This document shows, piece after piece, positions 1 to 7,579 of a stretch of DNA of 22,825 nucleotides. Positions within the stretch are counted from its first letter, which is position 1. The number at the start of each line of letters is the position of its first letter. The stretch covers positions 1 to 22,825 of the forward strand of contig CAJTMU010000033.1 of the NCBI GenBank assembly GCA_910577365.1, read 5' to 3'. The position numbers were made by a program, and so were the translations under genes. Source of the stretch: an uncultured Oscillospiraceae bacterium. GTDB lineage: Bacteria; Bacillota; Clostridia; Oscillospirales; Ruminococcaceae. The notes beneath the pieces were generated by a model, which saw only the letters and a program-made list of their open reading frames with translations, did not search any database and was not told the DNA's origin.

Positions 1-24
1 CGTCCCTCACCGGACAGCTTATTC

Positions 25-53
25 AGTATACCACATCTTCTCGTCTTTGTCAA
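25..53 (-). promoter_or_regulatory. Leftward promoter P1, stable-RNA type
   Basis: On the minus strand there is a perfect -35 TTGACA (48-53), a 17-base spacer and a -10 TATACT (25-30). A TGG directly before the -10 makes it an extended -10. Transcription would start near position 18 and leave the window on the left. It is the downstream member of a tandem pair with the promoter at 138-166. Strong paired promoters with this spacing are typical of rRNA operons in Firmicutes, but the transcript lies outside the window. Confidence 0.75.
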
Positions 54-115
54 GTGCTTTTTAAAAAATTTTTTATTTTTTTCTCGCACTTTCGAGCTTT
101 TGCGGTTCCTTTCCC

Positions 116-131
116 GCTGTTTCTCAACAGC
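116..131 (-). other. Short hairpin at the start of the P2 transcript
   Basis: GCTGTT (116-121) and AACAGC (126-131) are perfectly complementary around a four-base loop. The hairpin would form at or next to the 5' end of RNA started from the upstream leftward promoter. Its role is unknown; it could protect or process the leader. Confidence 0.4.
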
Positions 132-137
132 TTAATT

Positions 138-166
138 ATTATATCACATACTTTCCGTTTTGTCAA
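138..166 (-). promoter_or_regulatory. Leftward promoter P2, stable-RNA type
   Basis: On the minus strand there is a perfect -35 TTGACA (161-166), a 17-base spacer and a perfect -10 TATAAT (138-143), preceded by TGA as an extended -10. The T-rich plus strand to the right (about 167-235) reads as A-rich DNA upstream of the -35 and could act as an UP element. The match to P1 extends through the spacer, so the two probably arose by duplication. Inferred to drive an rRNA or other abundant RNA to the left. Confidence 0.78.
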
Positions 167-818
167 CCCCCTTTTTCTGTTTTTTTCGCTTTTTTTCCTA
201 ATTGCTATTTTCCTGTTTCTTTTCGTTTTATTTGGTTGTATAAGCGGCTTTTTCAGTAGCTTTCACCATTTACATATCTATTCTTTATTTGATAAGTGCT
301 TATTCTATATATTTTCAGAGATATCAGACTTGAATCAGCCCAATTTGCCCCTTCTCATATTCAGCTCATATATACCTTAATAATATATTGATCTCTCATG
401 AAGCCTGTAATTTTTTCTTCAGTTATTCGTGCTGCCTATGATTTTAAAAATATAATCTTCATTTTATGTGTCGCAATTTTCTTACACTTATAAGACTAAC
501 CAGCATTATGCTGCTTGCACCGAAAAAGATATAAAAAGCCAAAAACATACTTAAGGCGTCTTAAAATACGGTGGCAAAACATTTAAATATCTGCATTAAT
601 TTATAGAAATGTTATAAACTGACAAAACGTAAAAAGTCAGCACTAAATTGTTTCATTAATAAAAATTTGACTGCTTTTTGGAAAAGTTAATAAGCTTTTA
701 TGCGTTCTATTTTAAAATTTAAAGTATTCATACAGGTAAATAATGCACAAAGTGGCGCATATTTTTTTGTTGATAACACCGTTTTTTTGTTTTTTATATG
801 GAGTTTTATATTAAAATG
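167..818. other. AT-rich stretch without a gene
   Basis: About 650 bases without a supportable gene. The left part is pyrimidine-rich on the plus strand, giving a long open frame (54-380) of low-complexity Phe/Leu/Ser residues with no ribosome binding site; I treat it as accidental. The right part (about 381-690) is AT-rich with scattered stops in all frames. I see no tRNA, terminator or repeat in it. It separates two transcription units that point away from each other. Confidence 0.6.
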
Positions 819-827
819 TGATATAGT
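819..827 (+). promoter_or_regulatory. Probable extended -10 promoter of the adaptor gene
   Basis: TGA followed by TATAGT (822-827) gives an extended -10 about 41 bases before the adaptor start. No good -35 lies at the proper distance. A second option is TTGATA (770-775) with TTTATA (793-798) at 17-base spacing. Either would give a short leader. Confidence 0.45.
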
Positions 828-867
828 AGATGTATATTTGATTTTTGAATATTCAGGAGATATAATA

Positions 868-1854
868 ATGAAACGAAAAATACTTGCCGTTACCGCCCTT
901 TCGACAGTTTTGTCCATGTCGGGCTGCTACTTCTTTCCTGCCGAGGAGGAGCTTCTCGCACCTCCCACAGTGGCTGTGGAGGATGTTTCCTACTCCACTT
1001 ATACCGCTCGCTCCAAAACCATTGTCAATTCTGTGATGGCTTCGGGATATGTGACTTCAAAGAGCGAATATGAGGCAGCATTTCCCGAAAGCGGCGGAAT
1101 GCTGAAAAAAATCTATGTGACCGCTGGTCAATTCGTGGAAGAAGGTGAGCTGCTGGCGGAACTTGACACCGGCGAGCTTCCCTACCTTTATGAGCAGCAG
1201 AAGCTTATCGTGCAGAAAGCGGCGCTTTTTGCGGGAAACAGCGAAGCGGACAGGCTTCAGTACGAAATGGAGCAGAATACGCTTGCGGAATATGAGCGCA
1301 GACTTCAGAACTCACGGCTGTACGCAGGAATGGCGGGGCAGGTGTGCTATACCGGAAACCTGAAGCCCGGTACAGCAGTAACCGCTTACAGAACCGTAGT
1401 CAAGATTGTTGACCCAACAAAGCTATTTGTAAAGTACACTTCCAACAATCTTAGAACCTTCTCACTGAACAGTGATGTTGTTATAACAGTGAACGGCGAG
1501 GAATACGGCGGATATGTTTCCAAAACCCCGACGGAAAGCGTCGAGGGGCTGTATGAGGACTACCCGCACCTTGCCGCGGACACAACAAGCATTTACTGCG
1601 AATTTAACGGTGGCATACCTGATTTCATATCCATAGGAGAGCTGGCGGATATTACCGCTATAATAGAGGTGCATGACAACGCGGTGGTAATTTCTAAAAA
1701 CCTTGTAAAAACCGACGGCGACAGAAAATATGTAACTATTCTTGATGAGAACGAAAACAAAAAAGAGGTCGACGTGGTTGTCGGAATAGAAAACGCGACG
1801 GAAGCGGAAATACTTTCGGGACTGTCCGCGGGCGACAAAGTCGTTGTAAGATAG
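868..1854 (+). CDS. Lipoprotein efflux adaptor, HlyD/MacA-like
   Basis: A 328-residue membrane-anchored periplasmic-adaptor-type subunit, likely the extracytoplasmic partner of the FtsX-type permease 12 bases downstream. It begins with a lipoprotein signal: KRK, a hydrophobic stretch, then the lipobox MSGC with the lipidated Cys at residue 20. A lipoyl/barrel-sandwich half-motif follows (about residues 70-100), and the C-terminus is the GLSAGDKVVV signature common in MacA-type adaptors. The long coiled-coil hairpin of Gram-negative MacA appears largely missing, as expected without an outer membrane. The start was set at 868 because AGGAGA lies just before it and the signal peptide begins there; the open frame runs back to 700, but that extension lacks a binding site and is low complexity. 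The substrate is unknown; antimicrobial peptides or lipids are typical for YknX-like relatives. Confidence 0.82.
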   Translation: MKRKILAVTALSTVLSMSGCYFFPAEEELLAPPTVAVEDVSYSTYTARSKTIVNSVMASGYVTSKSEYEAAFPESGGMLKKIYVTAGQFVEEGELLAELDTGELPYLYEQQKLIVQKAALFAGNSEADRLQYEMEQNTLAEYERRLQNSRLYAGMAGQVCYTGNLKPGTAVTAYRTVVKIVDPTKLFVKYTSNNLRTFSLNSDVVITVNGEEYGGYVSKTPTESVEGLYEDYPHLAADTTSIYCEFNGGIPDFISIGELADITAIIEVHDNAVVISKNLVKTDGDRKYVTILDENENKKEVDVVVGIENATEAEILSGLSAGDKVVVR

Positions 1855-1866
1855 GGAGGGCGGACA

Positions 1867-4656
1867 TTGTTTACACTTCTTTTCCGCAAAATGCGCAATA
1901 CAAAGTGGATGATTCTGTGCCTTTTTGTCGGGTTTCTGATGGCGGCGGGCATGATGAGCGCCGTACCGATTTATATGAACGCCTCTTTGCAGCGCATACT
2001 TATAAAGGATATGCAGGAATACCAGCTTGACACTGGACTGTATCCCGGAGAATACTCGGTTACTGTTTCCCTGCCGCTGAAAACCACCACTGATGAGCGG
2101 ATAACCGCCGTAAATACTCTTTCCTCTCTCGTGGAGGAGCAAACTCGCCGGATAGCCATGCCCGCCGCGAACAGCAAGCTGTTTGTATCTGACGGATTTC
2201 AGTATCTTATGGGCGGCAAAACTACCCGCGCCAAGGTAATTGGCATGACAGGAATAGAGCAGCACGTGGAGATAATCGATGGCAGAATGTATTCGCCGCA
2301 GCGCGCCGAGGACGGCAGCTTTGAGATAATCTGTAACGAAGAGGCTCTTAAAGTACTGGATATGGTATGCGGGCAGAGCTATTCCATTCAGAACAGCTTT
2401 TACAGTCAAGCTGCGCCGCTTTCCGTTACGGTGGTAGGGGTTTTCAAGCCGTCAGAGGATAACGACTCCTATTGGTCAGAAACAATGGACGACTATCTGA
2501 ACGGGTTGTTCATGGACTACAATCTGTTTATGAGCGAATATATCGCAACGGGAGTTACTACGCTGACCGATATTTCATACAGGCGCTGCTTTGACTACAA
2601 TAATCTCAACCTTAACAGCCTTAATGACGTTACTGAAAATCTGGCTGAGGATTTTGAATTATACCCGACATACGGATATCAATTCAAAATGGGCATTTAC
2701 GATATTCTGACGGAATATGCGGAAAGAGCAGACAACCTTAAGCAGCTGCTTTGGATATTGCAGATACCTTCAATCGTAATGCTGGCGTTCTACCTTTTTA
2801 TGGTATCTCAGCTCAACGTAGAGCAGGAAAAGAACGAAATAGCGGTATTCAAAAGCCGAGGCGCTTCCTCAAAGCAGATATTTGCCATATACGCACTGGA
2901 AACAGGCGTTTTGGGCTTGGTAACGTTAATTATCGCACCGTTTATAGGATTGCTTTTATGCAATTTTCTCGGCGTTTCAAACGGATTCCTCGAATTTGTC
3001 AACCGCACGGGGCTTGCCTCGCGGCTGTCCGTTGACGCAATAATCTACGCTCTTATAGCGGTGGTGATCTTCTTTGTTACAACAATGATGCCCATTATCC
3101 CCGCCTCAAAGCTATCCATAGTAAAATACAAGCAGAGCAAAGCGCGGGTAGTGAAAATGTCCGCGTGGGAAAAGGCTTTCGCCGATGTGATACTGCTTGG
3201 CGGCTCCCTTGTGTGGTATCTTTTCACGGCAAACAGACTGGAAAAGCTCTTTGATGAGGGAACGTATGTTTCAGACGGCAGCATAAACCCGCTATATTTC
3301 ATATTCTCGACAATGTTCATTCTTGGCGCGGGTCTGCTGTTCATAAGGCTTTATCCCTATCTGCTAAAGCTGATATACAAGCTCGGACGGCGCTTCTGGA
3401 GCGTATCGCAGTATGTCGCGATAACCTCAGTGGCACGTTCGCAGGGCGGACGGGAGCGCTTTCTGATGCTGTTTCTGGTGGTAACATTCGGTCTGGGGAT
3501 TTTCTCGGCGAACACCGCGCGCGCCATCAACAACAGCAAATCCGACAGGATCTACTATTCGGCGGGAGCCGACGTTGTTATAGACGCGTTTTGGCGAATG
3601 GAATCAAGCGAGGATAACTCAGGTTATGTGGAGCTTGATTTTGAGCAGTTCGAGAACCTTAAGGGTGTGGAAAGCGCTGCAAAAGTGCTTAAGGAAGATG
3701 TTGATATAGCATTCGGAGGCGAAATGCAGCGCGCGAAAGCGGGTCTTATGGCGATAGAACCGGGTCAATTCTCACAGACCGCACATTTCAGGAACGACCT
3801 GCTGCCGGTGCATTGGTGGAATTATTGCGCAGCCCTCGCTGAGTGCCGCTCGGGAGTACTGGCAAGCCGCTCTCTTGAAGAAAAAGGCTTGCAGCTGGGC
3901 GATACCGTTACATTAAAATGGAACGGAAACGACGCGATAGAACTTACCATTCTCGCGTTCGTAGACTATTTCCCCTCAATTGATCCATCAGAGCAGACTC
4001 TTGTAAGCTCACACTCGGAGGAAACTGTCCAGAAGGACTTTGTTATAGCCAACTACAACTATATCAGAAAGCTTACCGAATTTCAGCCCTACCAGATTTG
4101 GCTGAAAATGGCAGATGACGCTACCAGCGAGGAGCTTTACGCAGATATTACGGAAAAAAACATAAAAATCCAGAAGATAACCGACTGCTCTCAGCTGCTT
4201 ATCGCTGAAAAGACCGATCCCGATCTTCAGGGCATGAATGGCGCACTGACAATGGGCTTTGTGGTAATAATGCTTATGACGGTAATAGGATTCCTGATTT
4301 ACTGGATAATCTCCATACGCTCAAGAACGCTTCAATTCGGCGTTTTGCGGGCTATGGGCGTTACCTTCAAAGAGATCATAGCAACATTGGGATATGAGCA
4401 GCTGCTGGTAAGTGTCGCTTCAATAGCGGCGGGATTTGTGATAGGCGGTATCGCAAGCGACCTGTACGTTCCGCTTTTCAGAACGATGTACGACGCTGCG
4501 GATCAGACCCCACCCTTTATCGTAAGAGGCGACGCGGGCGACTATGTCAAAATGTATGTAATTATCGCCATAATGCTGCTTGGCGGCTTTGCGGTGCTCG
4601 GCGGGATAATACGCCGCATAAACATCAATAAGGCTCTGAAGCTGGGCGAGGATTAA
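1867..4656 (+). CDS. Large FtsX-domain ABC transporter permease
   Basis: A 929-residue membrane protein starting at TTG, with GGAGGG at 1855-1860 as binding site. One transmembrane helix near residues 13-36 is followed by a large extracytoplasmic domain. A first FtsX-type block (about 290-410) carries the cytoplasmic EIAVFKSRGAS motif. A second large extracytoplasmic part follows, then a C-terminal FtsX block (about 785-920) with the matching FGVLRAMGVT motif. Such permeases do not pump across the membrane but transmit force to extracytoplasmic partners (MacB/LolCDE/YknZ mechanism), consistent with the adaptor gene upstream. No ATPase gene lies next to it, which is unusual because these permeases need one. 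It could borrow an ATPase from another locus. The substrate cannot be told from the sequence. Confidence 0.85.
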   Translation: MFTLLFRKMRNTKWMILCLFVGFLMAAGMMSAVPIYMNASLQRILIKDMQEYQLDTGLYPGEYSVTVSLPLKTTTDERITAVNTLSSLVEEQTRRIAMPAANSKLFVSDGFQYLMGGKTTRAKVIGMTGIEQHVEIIDGRMYSPQRAEDGSFEIICNEEALKVLDMVCGQSYSIQNSFYSQAAPLSVTVVGVFKPSEDNDSYWSETMDDYLNGLFMDYNLFMSEYIATGVTTLTDISYRRCFDYNNLNLNSLNDVTENLAEDFELYPTYGYQFKMGIYDILTEYAERADNLKQLLWILQIPSIVMLAFYLFMVSQLNVEQEKNEIAVFKSRGASSKQIFAIYALETGVLGLVTLIIAPFIGLLLCNFLGVSNGFLEFVNRTGLASRLSVDAIIYALIAVVIFFVTTMMPIIPASKLSIVKYKQSKARVVKMSAWEKAFADVILLGGSLVWYLFTANRLEKLFDEGTYVSDGSINPLYFIFSTMFILGAGLLFIRLYPYLLKLIYKLGRRFWSVSQYVAITSVARSQGGRERFLMLFLVVTFGLGIFSANTARAINNSKSDRIYYSAGADVVIDAFWRMESSEDNSGYVELDFEQFENLKGVESAAKVLKEDVDIAFGGEMQRAKAGLMAIEPGQFSQTAHFRNDLLPVHWWNYCAALAECRSGVLASRSLEEKGLQLGDTVTLKWNGNDAIELTILAFVDYFPSIDPSEQTLVSSHSEETVQKDFVIANYNYIRKLTEFQPYQIWLKMADDATSEELYADITEKNIKIQKITDCSQLLIAEKTDPDLQGMNGALTMGFVVIMLMTVIGFLIYWIISIRSRTLQFGVLRAMGVTFKEIIATLGYEQLLVSVASIAAGFVIGGIASDLYVPLFRTMYDAADQTPPFIVRGDAGDYVKMYVIIAIMLLGGFAVLGGIIRRININKALKLGED

Positions 4657-4735
4657 TGCCGGCGGACAGAGTTTAATCGGCGAAGCCTGTGTATCAGCCC
4701 TATATGCCATACTGTCTACGTTTTGCGGAGTGAAT

Positions 4736-5053
4736 ATGTTTGGAAAGAAAAAGCGTTCGGATTCAATGAGCGCCGCGCAAATAAAGGCGCTTGATAAAAA
4801 AGAGCTTTTACACGTTATAATGCGCGACCCCGAAACCTACAAGGAGATACGTCTTGGAGGACATGGCGCAATAAATATCATCAGCGGCGAGCTTCAGATA
4901 GTGTGTGGTGGTGTCACTGTATTTGCCTGCCCCGTTTCCGAAGTAAAAGCAGGAGAGCTTATGAGCCACAACGGGATAGTTTTTAAAGGAAACGACAGAA
5001 TGTCGGGAGAATTTCGAACCGTTACCGCTTTTTACGCGATAAAACTGGGTTAA
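4736..5053 (+). CDS. Small protein of unknown function
   Basis: A 105-residue protein I do not recognise. It starts MFGKKKR, has no signal peptide or transmembrane helix, and is predicted cytosolic. The N-terminal third is charged and helical (SAAQIKALDKKELLHVI); the rest looks like a small beta-rich fold with alternating hydrophobic residues. The ATG at 4736 is preferred over the GTG two codons earlier because GCGGAG ends five bases before it and would overlap the GTG. It is 79 bases downstream of the permease and followed by a strong hairpin, so it may be the last gene of that operon. A regulator or chaperone of the transporter is possible but unsupported. Confidence 0.62.
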   Translation: MFGKKKRSDSMSAAQIKALDKKELLHVIMRDPETYKEIRLGGHGAINIISGELQIVCGGVTVFACPVSEVKAGELMSHNGIVFKGNDRMSGEFRTVTAFYAIKLG

Positions 5054-5077
5054 AAGCCACTAATAGATTTTTACAGT

Positions 5078-5137
5078 AATTTCCCGCATTGCGAAAGCGA
5101 AAATCACTGCGCTTTCACGGTGCGGGAAATTCTTTTA
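5078..5137 (+). terminator. Terminator after the small gene
   Basis: A long imperfect hairpin: AATTTCCCGCA (5078-5088) pairs with TGCGGGAAATT (5121-5131), and the inner arms GCGAAAGCG and CGCTTTCAC also pair with few mismatches. A short T-run (TCTTTT) follows on the plus strand. It lies between two convergent genes and could serve both directions. Confidence 0.7.
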
Positions 5138-5189
5138 AATCTTCTGCCAGCATATTCCAACGGCATTATAGCCACAGAACGGCACAGCT

Positions 5190-5396
5190 TTAAATACCAT
5201 CAGATACGGTGTTTCTCCTGCGGAAAAGCAAAGATACGCACCATGCGGCGGAAAGTGCCACAAGTATATAGACGATACGGCTTATAAGGCTGCTTTGCCC
5301 GCCGAAAGCCCACGCGACCAGGTCAAAACGGAAAATTCCGACAAGTCCCCAGTTAAGTCCGCCGATTATTAAAAGTACAAGCGCAAGTCTGTCCAT
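5190..5396 (-). CDS. DUF378 small membrane protein (YuzA-like)
   Basis: A 68-residue protein with two hydrophobic helices. The family hallmark is GGLNWGLVGIF near residues 13-23, followed by D-L-V-A-W and a second helix (RIVYILVALSAAW). This pattern is typical of DUF378 (B. subtilis YuzA and relatives), small inner-membrane proteins of unknown function. The ATG at 5396 is chosen because AAGGAG (complement of 5405-5410) lies eight bases upstream; the GTG at 5405 would overlap that site. It stands alone on the minus strand, convergent with the preceding small gene and divergent from the tRNA cluster. An Arg-rich cytoplasmic tail ends the protein. Confidence 0.85.
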   Translation of the reverse strand: MDRLALVLLIIGGLNWGLVGIFRFDLVAWAFGGQSSLISRIVYILVALSAAWCVSLLFRRRNTVSDGI

Positions 5397-5576
5397 TTTG
5401 GTCACTCCTTTTTAATTTAATTTGCGTCTGAATTAGTTTGCTCGAAATTGCGCGAAATATGTTGTTAATTTGTGGCTGAAATTTGTGCATAATGTCACAG
5501 CAGCACTTCTTATCTCCCTGAATTTAACAATATTTTTGTGAAAAACGACAAAAAATTAAAAAAATTAAAAAATCGC

Positions 5577-5605
5577 TTGACAAAACGGGAAAAAAGGTGT
5601 AAAAT
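5577..5605 (+). promoter_or_regulatory. Promoter of the tRNA cluster
   Basis: A perfect TTGACA (5577-5582), a 17-base spacer and TAAAAT (5600-5605). The start would be near 5612, about 21 bases before tRNA-Val. An A-rich tract (about 5540-5572) directly upstream of the -35 could act as an UP element. Such strength fits stable RNA. Confidence 0.82.
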
Positions 5606-5632
5606 ATACAAGTCATTTAGTGATGGCGAGAT

Positions 5633-5708
5633 GGAAGTTTAGCTCAGCTGGGAGAGCATCTGCCTTACAAGCAGAGGGTCATAGGTTCGAGCCCTATAAC
5701 TTCCACCA
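5633..5708 (+). tRNA. tRNA-Val (anticodon TAC)
   Basis: A full cloverleaf of 76 bases including encoded CCA. The acceptor arms GGAAGTT (5633-5639) and AACTTCC (5698-5704) pair perfectly. The anticodon stem TCTGC/GCAGA encloses the loop CTTACAA, giving anticodon TAC, which reads GUA and related Val codons. The T-loop GGTTCGAGCC is standard. It is the first gene of a three-tRNA transcript. Confidence 0.95.
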
Positions 5709-5711
5709 TTC

Positions 5712-5788
5712 GGCCCGGTAGTTCAGTTGGTTAGAACGCCGCCCTGTCACGGCGGAGGTCGTGAGTTCGAGTCTCATCCGGGTCGCCA
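5712..5788 (+). tRNA. tRNA-Asp (anticodon GTC)
   Basis: A 77-base cloverleaf with encoded CCA. The acceptor arms GGCCCGG (5712-5718) and CCGGGTC (5778-5784) pair with one G-T wobble. The anticodon stem CCGCC/GGCGG holds the loop CTGTCAC, anticodon GTC for Asp. G73 is the discriminator base, as expected for Asp. It lies only three bases after tRNA-Val. Confidence 0.95.
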
Positions 5789-5818
5789 ATACAAACTTAA
5801 TACAGTTGAGTTTGTATT
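5788..5818 (+). other. Hairpin between tRNA-Asp and tRNA-Gly
   Basis: AATACAAACT (5788-5797) and AGTTTGTATT (5809-5818) form a perfect 10-base-pair stem with an 11-base loop. The left arm begins at the last A of the tRNA-Asp CCA end. It could be a processing signal or a partial attenuator that lowers tRNA-Gly output. No clean T-run follows, so I do not call it a terminator. Confidence 0.6.
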
Positions 5819-5824
5819 TAAAAT

Positions 5825-5900
5825 GCGGATTTAGCTCATCTGGTAGAGCGCCACCTTGCCAAGGTGGAGGTAGCGAGTTCGAGCCTCGTAATCCGCTCCA
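5825..5900 (+). tRNA. tRNA-Gly (anticodon GCC)
   Basis: A 76-base cloverleaf with encoded CCA. The acceptor arms GCGGATT (5825-5831) and AATCCGC (5890-5896) pair perfectly. The stem CCACC/GGTGG encloses the loop TTGCCAA, anticodon GCC for Gly. The T-loop GTTCGAGCC is standard. It is the last tRNA of the cluster. Confidence 0.95.
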
Positions 5901-5993
5901 CAAACGGCTGTCAAAGCTGAAAGGAAATCCCCTTTTCTCTTAGCGGAAGCAGTCAAACGATTGCGGAACGTCATTCCGTAATATAATCAGCAC

Positions 5994-6028
5994 AAAAGCG
6001 TCGCGGAAATATTCGCGGCGCTTTTTTT
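5994..6028 (+). terminator. Terminator of the tRNA cluster
   Basis: GCGTCGCG (5998-6005) pairs with CGCGGCGC (6014-6021) through one wobble pair, with flanking A-T pairs, and is followed by seven T (6022-6028). A smaller hairpin (TGCGGAA 5962-5968 with TTCCGTA 5974-5980) precedes it. It lies 40 bases before cca, so cca may receive only read-through or use a weak promoter of its own. Confidence 0.85.
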
Positions 6029-6067
6029 CGCAGACTCTGAATCAAATACGATAACAGGGAGGGCAAG

Positions 6068-7429
6068 ATGGATATACCGAATTATGCAAAAGCGGTAATG
6101 CAGACGCTGGAAAACGCTGGGTATGAGGCTTATATAGTAGGCGGCTGCGTAAGGGATACGCTTATGGGCAAGCTTCCGCATGACTACGATATCGCCTCAT
6201 CAGCGCTCCCAGAGGAGGCGAAACGTGCGCTGAGCGGCTTCAAAGTTATTGAAACCGGTATAAAGCACGGAACGATAACAGTCATATCAAATGGACAGCA
6301 GATAGAAGTCACGACATATCGTATCGACGGGGATTATTCTGATGGACGCCACCCTGAAAGCGTATCATTCACACAAAAACTTGAAAACGACCTCGCTCGG
6401 CGCGATTTTACTATAAATGGCATGGCATATGGACGCGAAGGTATAATAGATATTTTTGGCGGACGGGAGGACCTTAAACGTGGGATAATACGCTGCATAG
6501 GTGAACCAGAAAAAAGATTTTCTGAGGATGCGCTGAGGATAATGAGAGCAATCAGATTCTCGGCGGTGTTGGGCTTTGAAATAGAGGAAAGCACCGCGCG
6601 AAGCGCATCAGAATGCCGCAGTCTGCTGAAAAAAATATCGGCGGAAAGAATACTGGCAGAGCTAAAGCAGCTTATACGCGGAAAGGACACCGAGCGGGTG
6701 CTGCTGCAATTCCCCGAAATATTCGCGGAAATACTCCCTGAACTCGCTTGCGAAATAGGCTTTGAGCAATATTCCCGCTATCATGACAGCACGCTTTACG
6801 AGCACACCGCAAGAGCCGTGGGAGCGGTGCGCTCAGCCTTGGAAAAAACAGGCGGGGAGCATAGCGAAGAAGCGGAAACCGCGCTTGGTCTTGCCATGCT
6901 GCTGCACGATTGCGGCAAGGTGCGGCGTCAGAGCCGCAGCGCGGACGGAGAAGGTCACTACTACGGTCACGCGGCAGTCGGTGCGGAGATGACAGATGCA
7001 GCACTGAGACGGTTAAAATGCTCCAACACAGAACGGGAACGCATCTGCAAAATAATAAAATATCATGACATACCAATTGAGCTTTCGGGAAAATTTCTCA
7101 GGAGGCAGCTCGCTAAGCACGGAGATTTGTTTCGCGATATCGTTGCCGCGCATATAGCTGATGATATGGCAAAGCGGGAATTCTGCCGCGAAAGAATACC
7201 AACATATCTCAAAGCGCTTGAAAAAATAAAGGAGATAGAAGACGAAAAGCCCTGCCTGACTCTTAAAGAACTGGCGGTGAACGGCAGCGACCTTACGGAT
7301 ATGATACCGCCCTCCCCCGAACTGGGGCGGATATTGCGGAAACTTCTTATGGAGGTAATCGACGGTAAACTTGAAAACGAAAAAGGCGCTTTAAAGGCGC
7401 GCGCCGCAGAGCTTACCGCGCGATGCTGA
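6068..7429 (+). CDS. cca: CCA tRNA nucleotidyltransferase with HD domain
   Basis: A 453-residue class II nucleotidyltransferase that adds or repairs the 3' CCA end of tRNAs from CTP and ATP. The nucleotidyltransferase motif GGCVRD is at residues 25-30 with the metal-binding pair D39 and D41 (HDYDIA). The basic RRDFTING motif and the ERFSEDALRIMRA-type head/neck motif (here EKRFSEDALRIMRAIRF) follow. A C-terminal HD domain carries LLHDCGK with H280-D281, suggesting phosphohydrolase activity as in longer bacterial CCA enzymes. The binding site GGGAGGG precedes the ATG. It lies directly after three tRNA genes, all of which already encode CCA, so its main role here would be repair. A poly(A) polymerase is the main alternative in this family, but the length and motifs favour cca. 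Confidence 0.92.
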   Translation: MDIPNYAKAVMQTLENAGYEAYIVGGCVRDTLMGKLPHDYDIASSALPEEAKRALSGFKVIETGIKHGTITVISNGQQIEVTTYRIDGDYSDGRHPESVSFTQKLENDLARRDFTINGMAYGREGIIDIFGGREDLKRGIIRCIGEPEKRFSEDALRIMRAIRFSAVLGFEIEESTARSASECRSLLKKISAERILAELKQLIRGKDTERVLLQFPEIFAEILPELACEIGFEQYSRYHDSTLYEHTARAVGAVRSALEKTGGEHSEEAETALGLAMLLHDCGKVRRQSRSADGEGHYYGHAAVGAEMTDAALRRLKCSNTERERICKIIKYHDIPIELSGKFLRRQLAKHGDLFRDIVAAHIADDMAKREFCRERIPTYLKALEKIKEIEDEKPCLTLKELAVNGSDLTDMIPPSPELGRILRKLLMEVIDGKLENEKGALKARAAELTARC

Positions 7430-7500
7430 ATTTGTTTAAAATAAACAAAAACGCCATAAATCAAACCCGCTATTTTTCAATCGGTATTTACCTCATTTTA

Positions 7501-7529
7501 TTGCAATTTTAACAAAAAAGTGGTATAAT
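7501..7529 (+). promoter_or_regulatory. Promoter of the MreB-family gene
   Basis: TTGCAA (7501-7506), a 17-base spacer and a perfect TATAAT (7524-7529) preceded by TGG as an extended -10. The start would be near 7536, leaving a leader of about 44 bases. Confidence 0.78.
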
Positions 7530-7579
7530 ATTACAGAATAAATTAAAAATAGGAATACAATAACAACAGGAGAAAATAA

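Noticed and set aside
54..380. 108-codon open frame in the left AT-rich region
   Set aside because: Low-complexity Phe/Leu/Ser protein, no ribosome binding site, and it overlaps the two leftward promoters.
700..867. N-terminal extension of the lipoprotein adaptor
   Set aside because: No binding site, AT-rich residues, and it would bury the lipoprotein signal that begins at 868.
1462..2409. 315-codon open frame on the minus strand
   Set aside because: Antisense across the adaptor-permease junction, His/Arg/Tyr-rich shadow without a recognisable domain.
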